57,597 nt of DNA, taken from the NCBI GenBank assembly GCA_028824125.1, contig JAPPES010000115.1:1-57597 (forward strand), written 5' to 3'. The stretch comes from Candidatus Poribacteria bacterium. GTDB lineage: Bacteria; Poribacteria; WGA-4E; WGA-3G. Under the pieces are notes generated by a model, which was given only the letters and a program-made list of their open reading frames with translations, did no database searches and was not told the origin of the DNA. The translations under genes were made by a program, and so were the position numbers. Positions 42,529 to 50,920 of this stretch are shown one piece after another (the first letter of the stretch is position 1; the number at the start of each line of letters is the position of its first letter).

Positions 42529-42783
42529 ATGAAGGTTACAGTCAAATACTTTGCCGTATGCCACGAAATGTTAGATAGATCCGAAGAAGAGATGCAACTT
42601 CCTGAAGGTGCCACCGTCCAAACGATTTTAAAACGACTTGAGGAAGAATGGCCAGAAATTGCCGAGTTTTATGAAGTGATGCAAATGTCTGTCAATTGGG
42701 AATACGCTACTGAGAACACCGAACTCACTGAAGGCGATGAAGTCGCATTAATTCCGCCGGTAACTGGAGGGAATAATGTTTAA
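42529..42783 (+). CDS. moaD: Molybdopterin synthase sulfur-carrier subunit MoaD with extended C-terminus
   Basis: 84 residues, ubiquitin-like beta-grasp: MKVTVKYFAVCHEMLD, LPEGATVQTILKRLEEEWPEI, VNWEYATENTELTEGDEVALIPPVTGG. MoaD carries a thiocarboxylate on a C-terminal Gly-Gly for molybdopterin synthesis. Here G80-G81 are followed by Asn-Asn-Val before the stop, which should block adenylation unless trimmed. The GGAGGG coding the diglycine is also the ribosome site for moaE. AAGGAG precedes ATG 42529. Confidence 0.88.
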   Translation: MKVTVKYFAVCHEMLDRSEEEMQLPEGATVQTILKRLEEEWPEIAEFYEVMQMSVNWEYATENTELTEGDEVALIPPVTGGNNV

Positions 42784-43219
42784 AATAACCACTGAAGTCA
42801 TTACAGGTGCAGAGGTTCGGGAGGCTGTGGCGGCACCGGATGCAGGCGCGGTGGTTCTGTTTTTTGGCACCGTTCGGAATAATACAGATGGTAGACCGAC
42901 AAAATACCTTGAATATGAAGCATATCCACCGATGGCGGAAAAAAAGATGGAGGAGATTGCTGAGGAAATTTCGGAAAAGTGGGGTATCCATCGCGTTGCG
43001 ATGATTCATCGTGTGGGGAGACTGGAAATCGGTGAAGTGAGTGTAGCAGTAGCGGTTGCTTCACCGCATCGCAAAGACGGGTTTGAGGCGTGTCAATATG
43101 CAATGAATCGCCTTAAACAGATTGTGCCTATCTGGAAACGCGAGGTATGGGCAGACGGCGAGGCAGAATGGGTGAAACCGGATGCTGTCTTTTTTGAAAA
43201 TCTGCCAGAAAGAACTTAA
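42776..43219 (+). CDS. moaE: Molybdopterin synthase catalytic subunit MoaE
   Basis: 147 residues: AGAVVLFFGTVRNNTDGR, LEYEAYPPMAEKKMEEIAEEI, HRVGRLEIGEVSVAVAVASPHRKDGFEACQYAMNRLKQIVPIWKREVW. The VPIWKRE segment carries the conserved active-site Lys. With MoaD it converts precursor Z (cPMP) to molybdopterin. It overlaps moaD by 8 bp, and its ribosome site GGAGGG lies inside moaD. No other molybdenum cofactor genes are nearby. Confidence 0.92.
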   Translation: MFKITTEVITGAEVREAVAAPDAGAVVLFFGTVRNNTDGRPTKYLEYEAYPPMAEKKMEEIAEEISEKWGIHRVAMIHRVGRLEIGEVSVAVAVASPHRKDGFEACQYAMNRLKQIVPIWKREVWADGEAEWVKPDAVFFENLPERT

Positions 43220-43243
43220 CTTGACTATTCAACGAAAAATGGA

Positions 43244-44365
43244 CTAAACGCAAAACCGATCCACAAACTGACTAAAGATATTGATTCCTTTATCAAACTG
43301 GTCTAACGCCATCCATTCATCAACCGTATGTGCCTGCAGAATACTACCAGGTCCTATAATAACGGTGTCCATGTGTTTGGAAAAGACCGCTGCATCGGTA
43401 CTGTATGCTACGGTATGCGGTTTCGTGTCTCCAGTAATTTCAAGTGCTGCTTGAATAATTTCAGCATCAGGTGGCGTACGCACAGGACCGGCATTGATGA
43501 AAAGGTCAAACGCCAATCCATATTTTTCTGCAGCATCGCGTCCCCTATCTATCCATACCTGTGGATCATCACCCGGCATTGGGCGGTAGTTGATGGTACA
43601 TACACTTCTCGGTGCAGTAATATTCGCGGTGCATTCTCCGTCACTGATCGTGATATTCCAATCTGTGAAAGGTGGCGTAAATTCAGAATTGAAGTATTGC
43701 TTATCAGTTGTTAATTCCTGATGGATCTCCCGCATTTCCGAAAGAAACGGAATAAGTTTTAGGTTCGCATTGTCACCTTCGCCAGTGCTGCTGTGTGCTG
43801 CGCGCCCGTATGCAGTGACGGAAAACCTAACTGCCCCTTTGTGTGCATAAACGGCTTTCAGTTCTGTAGGTTCACCGACAACTCCGTATTGTGGGAATCC
43901 ATGCTGTTTAAACATCTCCGATTTTTCTGCAACGGCACGCGCGCCGAAATAACCTACCTCTTCATCAGCCGTAATCACCACATAGAGCGGGGCATGTAAG
44001 TCAGAAGCGTCGTACCGAGACGCAACCGCAATCATACAGGCAACACTCCCTTTCATATCGCAGCTGCCGCGTCCATACATCTTGTCGTCGGCAATCCGTG
44101 CCTCAAACGGGTTTTCTGACCAACCGATGGCAGGCACGGTGTCTATGTGTCCAAGAAGTGCCAGTCCACGTTCACCCGTCCTTTGCCCTTTACGACCAAT
44201 CAGATTAACTTTCAACGTACCTGCTGGATCGGTATATTCAACCCGCTCCACTTCACACCCGATAGATTCCAACGTTTCGGTGAGGAAATCCATTACCGCA
44301 ACGTTGGTTTTTGGACTTACTGTGTCGTATCCGATAAGTGTTTTGGTCAATTCAATTGTATTCAT
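43244..44365 (-). CDS. M20 metallopeptidase, acetylornithine deacetylase-like
   Basis: 373 residues of the ArgE/DapE/CPG2 family: LALLGHIDTVPA, MYGRGSCDMKGSVACMIAV (bridging Asp), VVITADEEVGYFGARAV (catalytic Glu pair), VVGEPTELKAVYAHKGAVRFSVTAYGRAAHSS and the C-terminal IIGPGSILQAHTVDEWM with the last His ligand. It probably deacetylates N-acetylornithine or a similar N-acyl amino acid using two zinc ions. Other arginine genes are not nearby, so the exact substrate is inferred. It converges with moaE. Confidence 0.85.
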   Translation of the reverse strand: MNTIELTKTLIGYDTVSPKTNVAVMDFLTETLESIGCEVERVEYTDPAGTLKVNLIGRKGQRTGERGLALLGHIDTVPAIGWSENPFEARIADDKMYGRGSCDMKGSVACMIAVASRYDASDLHAPLYVVITADEEVGYFGARAVAEKSEMFKQHGFPQYGVVGEPTELKAVYAHKGAVRFSVTAYGRAAHSSTGEGDNANLKLIPFLSEMREIHQELTTDKQYFNSEFTPPFTDWNITISDGECTANITAPRSVCTINYRPMPGDDPQVWIDRGRDAAEKYGLAFDLFINAGPVRTPPDAEIIQAALEITGDTKPHTVAYSTDAAVFSKHMDTVIIGPGSILQAHTVDEWMALDQFDKGINIFSQFVDRFCV

Positions 44366-44439
44366 AGTTCTCTATTTTACAGAAAACCATAAAGTTTGTC
44401 AATTTCTTTTTTATAAATCTTGGCGCTTCTGATTTCTTC

Positions 44440-44468
44440 TTGACATTTACTAAACTTTTTACTATACT
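44440..44468 (+). promoter_or_regulatory. Sigma70-type promoter upstream of the epimerase-like gene
   Basis: -35 TTGACA (44440-44445), 17-bp spacer, -10 TATACT (44463-44468), leaving a leader of about 160 nt before the TTG start at 44635. Confidence 0.65.
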
Positions 44469-44634
44469 TCAGACGTAGGACGACAACATGGTGCCTGTTT
44501 TCTATACTGTTATACCCAAGTAATTTTAAATGTCCGAGGTGCTATGAATTGCGCGATTACCAACGCATCAACTCAAGGAATATATTTTCAAATTTTGTAA
44601 TTCACCGTATCAGCTCTCTTACTTTTATATCGCT

Positions 44635-45654
44635 TTGATAAAAACAGAATCGCAATTAGAATTATATTTATCAGAACCAACAAATGAAGTAATATCGGCA
44701 ATTGCTTCTTTAGAAGGGGATATCCTTATTCTTGGTGTTGGTGGAAAGATGGGACCTTCGCTTGCAAAGTTGGCAAAACGTTCCATTGATTGTGCAGGTA
44801 TTGCTAAAAAGGTTATCGGTGTATCCCGTTTTTCAACCCCCGGTATACAGGAATCCTTGCATGAAGTCGGAATTGAAACAATTGTCGTGGACATGCTTTC
44901 GGAAAAAAGTCTGCAAAGCTTGCCCGATGTTCAAAATGTGATTTTTATGGCAGGTAGGAAGTTTGGTTCAACTGGGAACGAGAATTTGACTTGGGCGTTA
45001 AACACTTACATGCCGGGGCGTGTGGCAGAAAAATTTAGAGATTCTCGATTGGTTGTTTTTTCAACAGGCAATGTTTATCCGTTGACGTCTATTTCACATG
45101 GAGGGGCGACAGAAAGTACCGTCGTTGCGCCAATAGGGGAGTATGCTCAATCGTGTCTTGGCAGGGAGCGAATATGTTGCTATTTCTCGGAACAATTCGG
45201 AACACAGATGGCGATTCTCCGATTGAACTACGCAATTGAACTCCGATATGGCATACTACTTGATATAGGAGAAAAAGTCTACACTGACGAACCAATATCT
45301 CTTGAGATGGGAAATGTGAACGTAATATGGCAAAGAGATGCAAACGCTATAGCATTACGTTCTTTTGCACATTGCCAAAGTCCACCTTTGACCTTAAACG
45401 TGACGGGGCCGGAGACTGTTTCTGTCCGATATTTAGCGATGCGTTTCGCGGAAATTTTCAATAAACCTGTCCATTTTGAAGGAGAAGAGGCAGAGACAGC
45501 ACTGCTGAGCAATGCTTCGTTATGCCACCAGCTGTTTGGATATCCATGCGTGTCTTTAGGTCAAATGATTGAGTGGGTTGCAGAATGGGTTCGGATAGGT
45601 GGGACAACACTGCAAAAACTGACCCATTTTGAGGTGCGCGATGGTAAATTTTGA
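44635..45654 (+). CDS. NAD(P)-dependent epimerase/dehydratase family protein
   Basis: 339 residues of extended short-chain dehydrogenase type: GDILILGVGGKMGPSLAKLAKR (nucleotide-binding Gly motif), VIFMAGRKFGSTGNENLTWALNTYMPGRVAEKF, LVVFSTGNVYPLTS, then a domain with YAQSCLGRERICCYFSEQFGTQMAILRLNYAIE. The usual YxxxK is represented by Y...R (EYAQSCLGRE), so the catalytic lysine appears replaced by Arg. The start is TTG without a clear ribosome site; no alternative start exists before the Gly motif. Substrate unknown, perhaps a nucleotide sugar. Confidence 0.75.
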   Translation: MIKTESQLELYLSEPTNEVISAIASLEGDILILGVGGKMGPSLAKLAKRSIDCAGIAKKVIGVSRFSTPGIQESLHEVGIETIVVDMLSEKSLQSLPDVQNVIFMAGRKFGSTGNENLTWALNTYMPGRVAEKFRDSRLVVFSTGNVYPLTSISHGGATESTVVAPIGEYAQSCLGRERICCYFSEQFGTQMAILRLNYAIELRYGILLDIGEKVYTDEPISLEMGNVNVIWQRDANAIALRSFAHCQSPPLTLNVTGPETVSVRYLAMRFAEIFNKPVHFEGEEAETALLSNASLCHQLFGYPCVSLGQMIEWVAEWVRIGGTTLQKLTHFEVRDGKF

Positions 45655-45687
45655 TATACAAATAAAAATAAAGTATTGACAAAAAAT

Positions 45688-46650
45688 ATGAATTCAATTA
45701 AGATAACAAGTGTATTTTTGGGGGTGTTAGTACTCTTATTTGGAATAGATAGTGCATTCAGCCAACCGCGTTCTGTGCCGATAACCTTTGCTTCGGATAT
45801 CAGTGGAAATTGGGAGATTTACCTAACAGATTCCGCTGGAAAAGCGCCTGTGAATCTTACACTTAACCCCGCAGCGGATTATTATCCAATGTGGTCCCCG
45901 GATGGCACAGAGATAGTTTTTTTCTCACGGCGCGATGCCAACCACGAAATCTATGTGATGCAAGCTGATGGCACGCATCAGAGAAGACTAACACATCATC
46001 CGGCAACAGATAAAGCACCATCATGGGCACCAGATGGCAAACGTCTCGCTTTTATCTCAAATCGCGAAGGGCATTTCAACATCTATCTTTTAGAGTTAGA
46101 AAATGGAGTGGTGGAAAACTTAACTAAAAATCTTTTTGAAGATGGAATATCTACCTGGTCCCCGGATGGAAAGAAACTTGCTTTTCACTCAAAACGTCGG
46201 TTAAATTGGGACATTTACATTATTGATATAACAACCCGCGAGGAACAACGATTAACGCATCAACCGTTGATGGATACCTATCCGGCGTGGTCGCCTGATG
46301 GCAAGCGTATTGTATATTCCTCTATGCGCCAAGGTAAAGATCAAGCAGCCCTTGATCTTTACCTAATGGATGCTGTGGATGGTGGGAACAAGCAGGCTCT
46401 TACTGATACGCCAACAGATGAAGCCGTTCCAGCGTGGTCGCCAGATGGTAGCTTAATCGCTTTTCAATCCGAGCAGGATGGGAGATGGGTAATCCACCTG
46501 ATTAATGCAGATGGAAGCGGACGTCGTGAACTAATTGACAATGGAGCTTGGGCAACACAACCGAAATGGCAGCGTAGTACTGCTGCTATACTACCGATAG
46601 AACCGTTATTTTTACAATATCAGCAATGGGGTAAACTTAAATCCCAATAG
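45688..46650 (+). CDS. Secreted TolB-like beta-propeller with C-terminal WGKLK motif
   Basis: 320 residues with signal peptide (ITSVFLGVLVLLFGIDSAFSQ) and about six PD40/WD40-like TolB repeats (YPMWSPDGTEIVFFS, APSWAPDGKRLAFIS, ISTWSPDGKKLAFHS, YPAWSPDGKRIVYSS, VPAWSPDGSLIAFQS, ATQPKWQ). No TolB N-terminal domain, so it is a free propeller, probably a periplasmic or surface binding protein. The end, LQYQQWGKLKSQ, has the WGxLK motif shared by other secreted proteins in the window. ATG 45688 is preferred over TTG 45676. Confidence 0.8.
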   Translation: MNSIKITSVFLGVLVLLFGIDSAFSQPRSVPITFASDISGNWEIYLTDSAGKAPVNLTLNPAADYYPMWSPDGTEIVFFSRRDANHEIYVMQADGTHQRRLTHHPATDKAPSWAPDGKRLAFISNREGHFNIYLLELENGVVENLTKNLFEDGISTWSPDGKKLAFHSKRRLNWDIYIIDITTREEQRLTHQPLMDTYPAWSPDGKRIVYSSMRQGKDQAALDLYLMDAVDGGNKQALTDTPTDEAVPAWSPDGSLIAFQSEQDGRWVIHLINADGSGRRELIDNGAWATQPKWQRSTAAILPIEPLFLQYQQWGKLKSQ

Positions 46651-46727
46651 AATTACCGTCAGTACGAAAATGGCGGAAAACAAATGGCATATATTTTGTG
46701 TCAATTCAAATGTAAGGAGATGTTTTT

Positions 46728-47375
46728 ATGCGCTATCAAAAGTTAATATTAAGTATCTGTTTGATGACCGGTTTACTATTTGCAAACGGCATCAGTTACA
46801 GTTATGACCGTGCAATTGAGGCTGAAATGGCAAATACAATTGAAGCCCCGATGGTAATCGCCGAAGATGGTGAAGCATCTGATGGAAAATACGTCTGGAT
46901 GGAAGGACCGCCAGCAACAGGTGGTGGTGACCAAGGGTGGGCAGAATTTGTAATCAACATTCCTGAAGCAGGCACCTATGCGTTGTGGGGTCATGTCTTT
47001 GTGTGGGATGGCAACAGTGATTCGTTCTGGGTGACGTGGCAACCCGCTGATCCAGACGAAAACGCTCAGGAAACAAAAAATACCGAGTACCGATGGAGTA
47101 TCAGCACAAAAAATGAGTGGCACTGGGACCGGATCAATCATTGGTTGAACAGTGGAACCTTTGATCGTGAGTGGGAGTTGCCAGCTGGAGAAACAACGCT
47201 GCGTATTGCTGTTAGAGAGGATGCGGCAAAGTTAGATGTCATCTTTATCACCGACAATCTCTCAGAAAATGAGGCGGATGTTAACCCGCGTTTTCCTGGC
47301 CCCGAAGATGTAACTCCTGTTGAACCGCGAGACAAACTCGCAACAACGTGGGGAAAACTCAAAGCGCAAAGGTAG
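46728..47375 (+). CDS. Secreted beta-sandwich protein with TTWGKLK C-terminus, copy 1
   Basis: 215 residues with a signal peptide (LILSICLMTGLLFANGISYS). The mature part begins IEAEMANTIEAPMVI and contains GWAEFVINIPEAGTYALWGHVFVWDGNSDSFWVTW and WELPAGETTLRIAVREDAAKLDVIFITDN, the layout of a CBM6/CBM35-like beta-sandwich carbohydrate-binding module. It ends DKLATTWGKLKAQR. AAGGAG precedes ATG 46728. It is strongly similar to the next gene and 77 bp downstream of the propeller gene; all three share the C-terminal motif. Confidence 0.8.
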   Translation: MRYQKLILSICLMTGLLFANGISYSYDRAIEAEMANTIEAPMVIAEDGEASDGKYVWMEGPPATGGGDQGWAEFVINIPEAGTYALWGHVFVWDGNSDSFWVTWQPADPDENAQETKNTEYRWSISTKNEWHWDRINHWLNSGTFDREWELPAGETTLRIAVREDAAKLDVIFITDNLSENEADVNPRFPGPEDVTPVEPRDKLATTWGKLKAQR

Positions 47376-47385
47376 TTGCCTTTAG

Positions 47386-47413
47386 GTTGAGATAACCTGT
47401 GGGTTATCTCAAC
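47386..47413 (+). terminator. Hairpin between the two secreted paralogues
   Basis: GTTGAGATAACC (47386-47397) pairs perfectly with GGTTATCTCAAC (47402-47413) around a 4-nt loop. The T run is weak (TCTTT), so it may only attenuate read-through. Confidence 0.6.
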
Positions 47414-47453
47414 TCTTTCATTACATACCATAAAATAGAAAGGAGTTTTTTTG

Positions 47454-48128
47454 ATGAAATACGGTATTCTTTTTTCAATGTTTATAGTTACAGTATTTTT
47501 CCTAACATTTGCGGAGCTTGGTGCTGATGTTGAAATTGCACTTGAAGCGGAATTGGCGAATACACTTCAGGCACCAATGGTAATTGCGGATGATGAATTG
47601 GCATCTGATGGAAAATACGTCTGGATGGAAGGACCACCAGCAACAGGTGGCGGCGACCAAGGGTGGGCAGAATTCATAATCAACATTCCTGAAGCAGGAG
47701 AGTATGCATTGTGGGGTCATGTTTTCGCATGGGACGGCAACAGTGATTCGTTCTGGGTGACGTGGCAACCCAGTGATCCAGACGAAAACGCGCAGGTAAC
47801 GAAAAATTTTGAGTACCGATGGAGTATCAGTACAAAAAACGCATGGCACTGGGATCGCATCAATCATTGGTTAAATGAAGGAACCTTTGACAGAGAATGG
47901 GAGTTTGATAAAGCTGGTGAGACGGTTTTACGCATCGCTGTACGTGAAGATGCCACGAAGTTAGACGCTATTTTTGTTACTTCTAACGAAAACGCTGCAA
48001 ACGCGGCACAGGCCAACGTACGTCTTCCAACTGACAAGGATAGAGAGATACAAGCTGGAGGACTTGCTGTTGAGGCAAAAGGTAAAGTGACAACCACATG
48101 GGGTTCACTGAAACAGGCTTATAAGTAA
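47454..48128 (+). CDS. Secreted beta-sandwich protein with TTWGSLK C-terminus, copy 2
   Basis: 224 residues, collinear with the preceding gene through the central region (ASDGKYVWMEGPPATGGGDQ, DGNSDSFWVTWQPSDPDEN, WHWDRINHWLNEGTFDREW). Signal peptide (ILFSMFIVTVFFLTFAELGA) and end GKVTTTWGSLKQAYK. The segment before the motif differs from copy 1, so the motif is conserved while the linker is not. AAAGGAG precedes ATG 47454. The last 146 bp are overlapped by an opposing reading frame. Confidence 0.8.
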   Translation: MKYGILFSMFIVTVFFLTFAELGADVEIALEAELANTLQAPMVIADDELASDGKYVWMEGPPATGGGDQGWAEFIINIPEAGEYALWGHVFAWDGNSDSFWVTWQPSDPDENAQVTKNFEYRWSISTKNAWHWDRINHWLNEGTFDREWEFDKAGETVLRIAVREDATKLDAIFVTSNENAANAAQANVRLPTDKDREIQAGGLAVEAKGKVTTTWGSLKQAYK

Positions 48129-48537
48129 AAGAAAATGGATTATCTGATCGTCTTGTTCTATGCAAGAAAAGACCTTGTTCCATGAACTCTAAGTCTGGTG
48201 ATGCTTGATTGAGGAAAAAGGCTTTATGAGTCTTTTTCCTTATAAAACGGTTGTTTAGGAAAAAATAGGAATGTTCACGGTAGTAATGAATATTCCATTG
48301 GTCAAATCCGCGTTCAAATTGGATAATTCGATCAGGGGGACCAAGTTGGGACTGCAATTTTTTCGCAGCCTGCTTATCACGCTTAACAAGCGAGTGCGTT
48401 AAATACGCAACTCCTGAGAGAATACCAGCTAACGCGAGTTTTCCTCTAAGTTTAACAGAAAAACCCTCCGCAGATAAACTCAAATTCCAAATAAAACAAA
48501 TAATTAGGATAAAACAAAGCAATTTCTTTATATTCAT
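47983..48537 (-). CDS. Small exported or membrane protein of unknown function, overlapping 3' end
   Basis: About 184 residues from ATG 48537, which places a signal-like segment first (MNIKKLLCFILIICFIWNLSLSA). The next part (LRGKLALAGILSGVAYLTHSLVKRDKQAAKKL, GPPDRIIQFERGFDQWNIHYYREHSYFFLNNRF) looks protein-like but belongs to no family I recognise. The last 48 codons run antisense through the 3' end of the 47454 gene, an unusually long convergent overlap, so the true end may be earlier. No clear ribosome site. Confidence 0.5.
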   Translation of the reverse strand: MNIKKLLCFILIICFIWNLSLSAEGFSVKLRGKLALAGILSGVAYLTHSLVKRDKQAAKKLQSQLGPPDRIIQFERGFDQWNIHYYREHSYFFLNNRFIRKKTHKAFFLNQASPDLEFMEQGLFLHRTRRSDNPFSFTYKPVSVNPMWLSLYLLPQQQVLQLVSLYPCQLEDVRWPVPRLQRFR

Positions 48538-48578
48538 ATTAAAATTTGGCAAAAATTTAGCGTTTTTGTGTGTTACCC

Positions 48579-48607
48579 TTGACAAAAATAGAATTTGTGG
48601 GTATCCT
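48579..48607 (+). promoter_or_regulatory. Sigma70-type promoter of nadA
   Basis: -35 TTGACA (48579-48584), 17-bp spacer, -10 TATCCT (48602-48607), about 80 bp upstream of the nadA start. Confidence 0.6.
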
Positions 48608-48688
48608 AATAAGAATAAAAAAGACTTGCTAAAATGGGTTTGTAGACATTCTCCCATTTATTAGCGAACAACTTGGAGCGTGATTAGC

Positions 48689-49807
48689 ATGCATCCTACG
48701 GGAAAAACTCCCCAACTGGAAAATGCAAAGAATGGCGATAAAGAACTAACACTTGAAGACGTTAAAAACGAGTTATATAATCGACACCACCCCAGTTTAA
48801 CGGCACTTGATATAGAGGCACATGCCAAAACAGTCCATAAGATAAGAACGTTGAAGCAAAAGCATGATGTTGTAATGTTAGGTCACAACTACATGGAGCC
48901 GCTTGTTTTCGGATTATCCGAAAAAGAGGAACAAGGTGACTCCCTTGGACTGAGTATGTTCGCCGCGAAAACGGAAGCGCCTTACCTCATCTTTAACGGT
49001 GTGCCGTTCATGGCAGAAACGGCTAAAATCCTGAGTCCGGACAAAACTGTATTAGTAGCAGATAAAACAGCGGGGTGTTCACTTGCCGATAACTTCGGTG
49101 CGGAAGATGTCCGAAAATTGAAAGAACTTTACCCTGGTGCCCCCGTTATGATTTATGTCAATAGTTATGCGGACGCGAAAGCGGAATCTGATATCTGTTG
49201 TACGTCTGCGAATGCTGCACATATTGCGAAGTCCATGCCCGGAGATACAATAATTTTCGTTCCTGATATCTTCTTTGCACAAAATTTAGAAGAAGAGTTG
49301 AAGGGTGAAAAAAATGTTGTTTATCCCGGTAAAGATAACACAGCACGCGGTGCAGTTTGTGAAGTTCACGAAAGATTTACGCTTTCTGATCTACTTGCGA
49401 TACGTGAATCTTTTGAGATTCCGAAAGAACATCCAAAAAGGAAATTATACGCCCACTGGGAATGTCGGCCAAACGTTCTGAAAGAAGCCGATTTCTACGG
49501 TAGTACCAGCCAAATAATGAAGGATATAGCAGCACGTGTAGCAGACGATCAGTTAGAACGGGCATTTGTTGCATCAGAATGTGAATTAACCTCCAATTTG
49601 GCACAAGAATTTCCAAAAGTTCAATTCTGGACAGCGTGCTCCGTGCGATGTTCACACATGGCAAAAGTCCGATTGGATAAAATTGCAAACATTTTAGAAG
49701 CAATTGACAGTGGGACCGACCTCAGCGATTATGAAGTTACGTTGGACCCAGAGGTAATTGATAAGGCTCGTTTGCCAATTGAACGTATGCTGGAAGCAAG
49801 CGTATAG
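48689..49807 (+). CDS. nadA: Quinolinate synthase NadA
   Basis: About 372 residues: VVMLGHNYMEPLVF, GDSLGLSMFAAKTEAPYLIFNGVPFMAETAKILSPDKTVL, AGCSLADNF, YVNSYADAKAESDICCTSANA, HWECRPNVL and FWTACSVRCSHMAKVRL. Cysteines in AGCSL, WECRP and TACSVRC supply the three 4Fe-4S ligands. It condenses iminoaspartate with dihydroxyacetone phosphate to quinolinate in NAD synthesis. ATG 48689 is taken with GGAG ten bases upstream; GTG 48680 is too close to that site. No nadB or nadC nearby. Confidence 0.93.
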   Translation: MHPTGKTPQLENAKNGDKELTLEDVKNELYNRHHPSLTALDIEAHAKTVHKIRTLKQKHDVVMLGHNYMEPLVFGLSEKEEQGDSLGLSMFAAKTEAPYLIFNGVPFMAETAKILSPDKTVLVADKTAGCSLADNFGAEDVRKLKELYPGAPVMIYVNSYADAKAESDICCTSANAAHIAKSMPGDTIIFVPDIFFAQNLEEELKGEKNVVYPGKDNTARGAVCEVHERFTLSDLLAIRESFEIPKEHPKRKLYAHWECRPNVLKEADFYGSTSQIMKDIAARVADDQLERAFVASECELTSNLAQEFPKVQFWTACSVRCSHMAKVRLDKIANILEAIDSGTDLSDYEVTLDPEVIDKARLPIERMLEASV

Positions 49808-49833
49808 AAACAAAATCATTATAGTAAAATTGA

Positions 49834-49866
49834 TAGGCGCGGTTTGAAACCGCGCCTACTTTTTTC
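49834..49866. terminator. Strong terminator hairpin after nadA
   Basis: TAGGCGCGGTTT-G-AAACCGCGCCTA (49834-49858) is a perfect 12-bp inverted repeat followed by CT and a six-T run. Located between convergent nadA and the PorV-like gene. Confidence 0.85.
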
Positions 49867-49911
49867 AAAGAGATAACAAGGAACATATATTGTAGGTTTA
49901 CAATATATGTC

Positions 49912-50883
49912 CTAAAATCGTGTGATGAAAGAAATTCGATGTGAATTGCCAAGATATGCATCGGGAACAAAAGCGTAATCGAATTGGAAGTCTATGTTCG
50001 CTAATGAGTCCAAACCATCCTTCCGAACACCGATGCCAATTGATAACCCATCACTTGGGTTTTCATTTAGACCGATACGATAGCCGACACGTGCGGCAAC
50101 GATATCGTAAAACCATCTTTCAGCGCCGATGTGGAAACTGGGATTAGCGTCAATAAGCGGAAGATGCGCATCTGCAACGAAAGCCCATACTTCACGCGGT
50201 GGCATTGCTTCTTCAGAATCCGCTTCGGGTTGTTTCCAAGTTCTGTAAGCGAGTCCAGCACGGAGTGCCATCGGAAGATTTTCACTACCGCTGAGTACAC
50301 CAGCATTTTGCACTGTAAGTCCAATACCGAGATGATTGTCCATCAAACGCAAAATTAAACCGAGATCGGCTGCAGCACCGTAGATGTTCTGAATATCCAA
50401 TTGCTGTGAAATGAACTTCGCTGTACCGCCGATGGAAGCGGATGTGCCCAGTGGATACGCGAGAGATAAACCTGTAGCAAACCCCCCTACCGTTACTGTG
50501 CTATCTGGGGTTTCGGTTGGACCGATGCGCCGTTCAATTTCAGTGAAACTCCCGAGGAAACTTGCTCCCCACACGAATTGTTTCGCACGCTGCGCATATC
50601 CAATTGACTGATTGTTGATATCAACAAACGAAAAGTGTTGCATAGCGGTAAGTTCTCGTGTATGTACAGAAGTTAAACCTGCAGGATTCCAAAAGATGGT
50701 GTTAATGTCATTTGCCAATCCCGCGAATGCTCCCCCCATTCCTACGGGCCTGCTTCCCGGTTCAATTTTCAGAAATGCTGCGCCAGCAGTGCCAGCACTG
50801 TCATGGATATCAGCTGCGAAACTTTGGGGTGCGGTTAGCAATAAAGTTAAGATTAAAACTGCTACAACTACACTTTTGTGCAT
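49912..50883 (-). CDS. PorV/PorQ family outer-membrane barrel protein
   Basis: 323 residues with a signal peptide (VVVAVLILTLLLTAPQSFA) and the family hallmark GTAGAAFLKIEPGSRPVGMGGAFAGLANDINTIFWNPAGL, then repeated amphipathic strands ending in aromatic Phe (RISFITRF), as outer-membrane barrels do. PorV is the type IX secretion shuttle protein; in other phyla this family accompanies large surface proteins. GAAAGGAG lies 7 bases before ATG 50883. It follows the giant repeat gene by 37 bp and is likely co-transcribed, so it may help place that protein on the surface. Confidence 0.85.
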   Translation of the reverse strand: MHKSVVVAVLILTLLLTAPQSFAADIHDSAGTAGAAFLKIEPGSRPVGMGGAFAGLANDINTIFWNPAGLTSVHTRELTAMQHFSFVDINNQSIGYAQRAKQFVWGASFLGSFTEIERRIGPTETPDSTVTVGGFATGLSLAYPLGTSASIGGTAKFISQQLDIQNIYGAAADLGLILRLMDNHLGIGLTVQNAGVLSGSENLPMALRAGLAYRTWKQPEADSEEAMPPREVWAFVADAHLPLIDANPSFHIGAERWFYDIVAARVGYRIGLNENPSDGLSIGIGVRKDGLDSLANIDFQFDYAFVPDAYLGNSHRISFITRF

Positions 50884-50920
50884 TATCTGTCTCCTTTCGG
50901 TTTTCTCCATTTTTTTAGTC

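Noticed and set aside
44469..44634. Leader before the epimerase-like gene considered as a riboswitch
   Set aside because: No consensus of a known riboswitch class was recognisable by eye and no terminator or sequestering hairpin is obvious.
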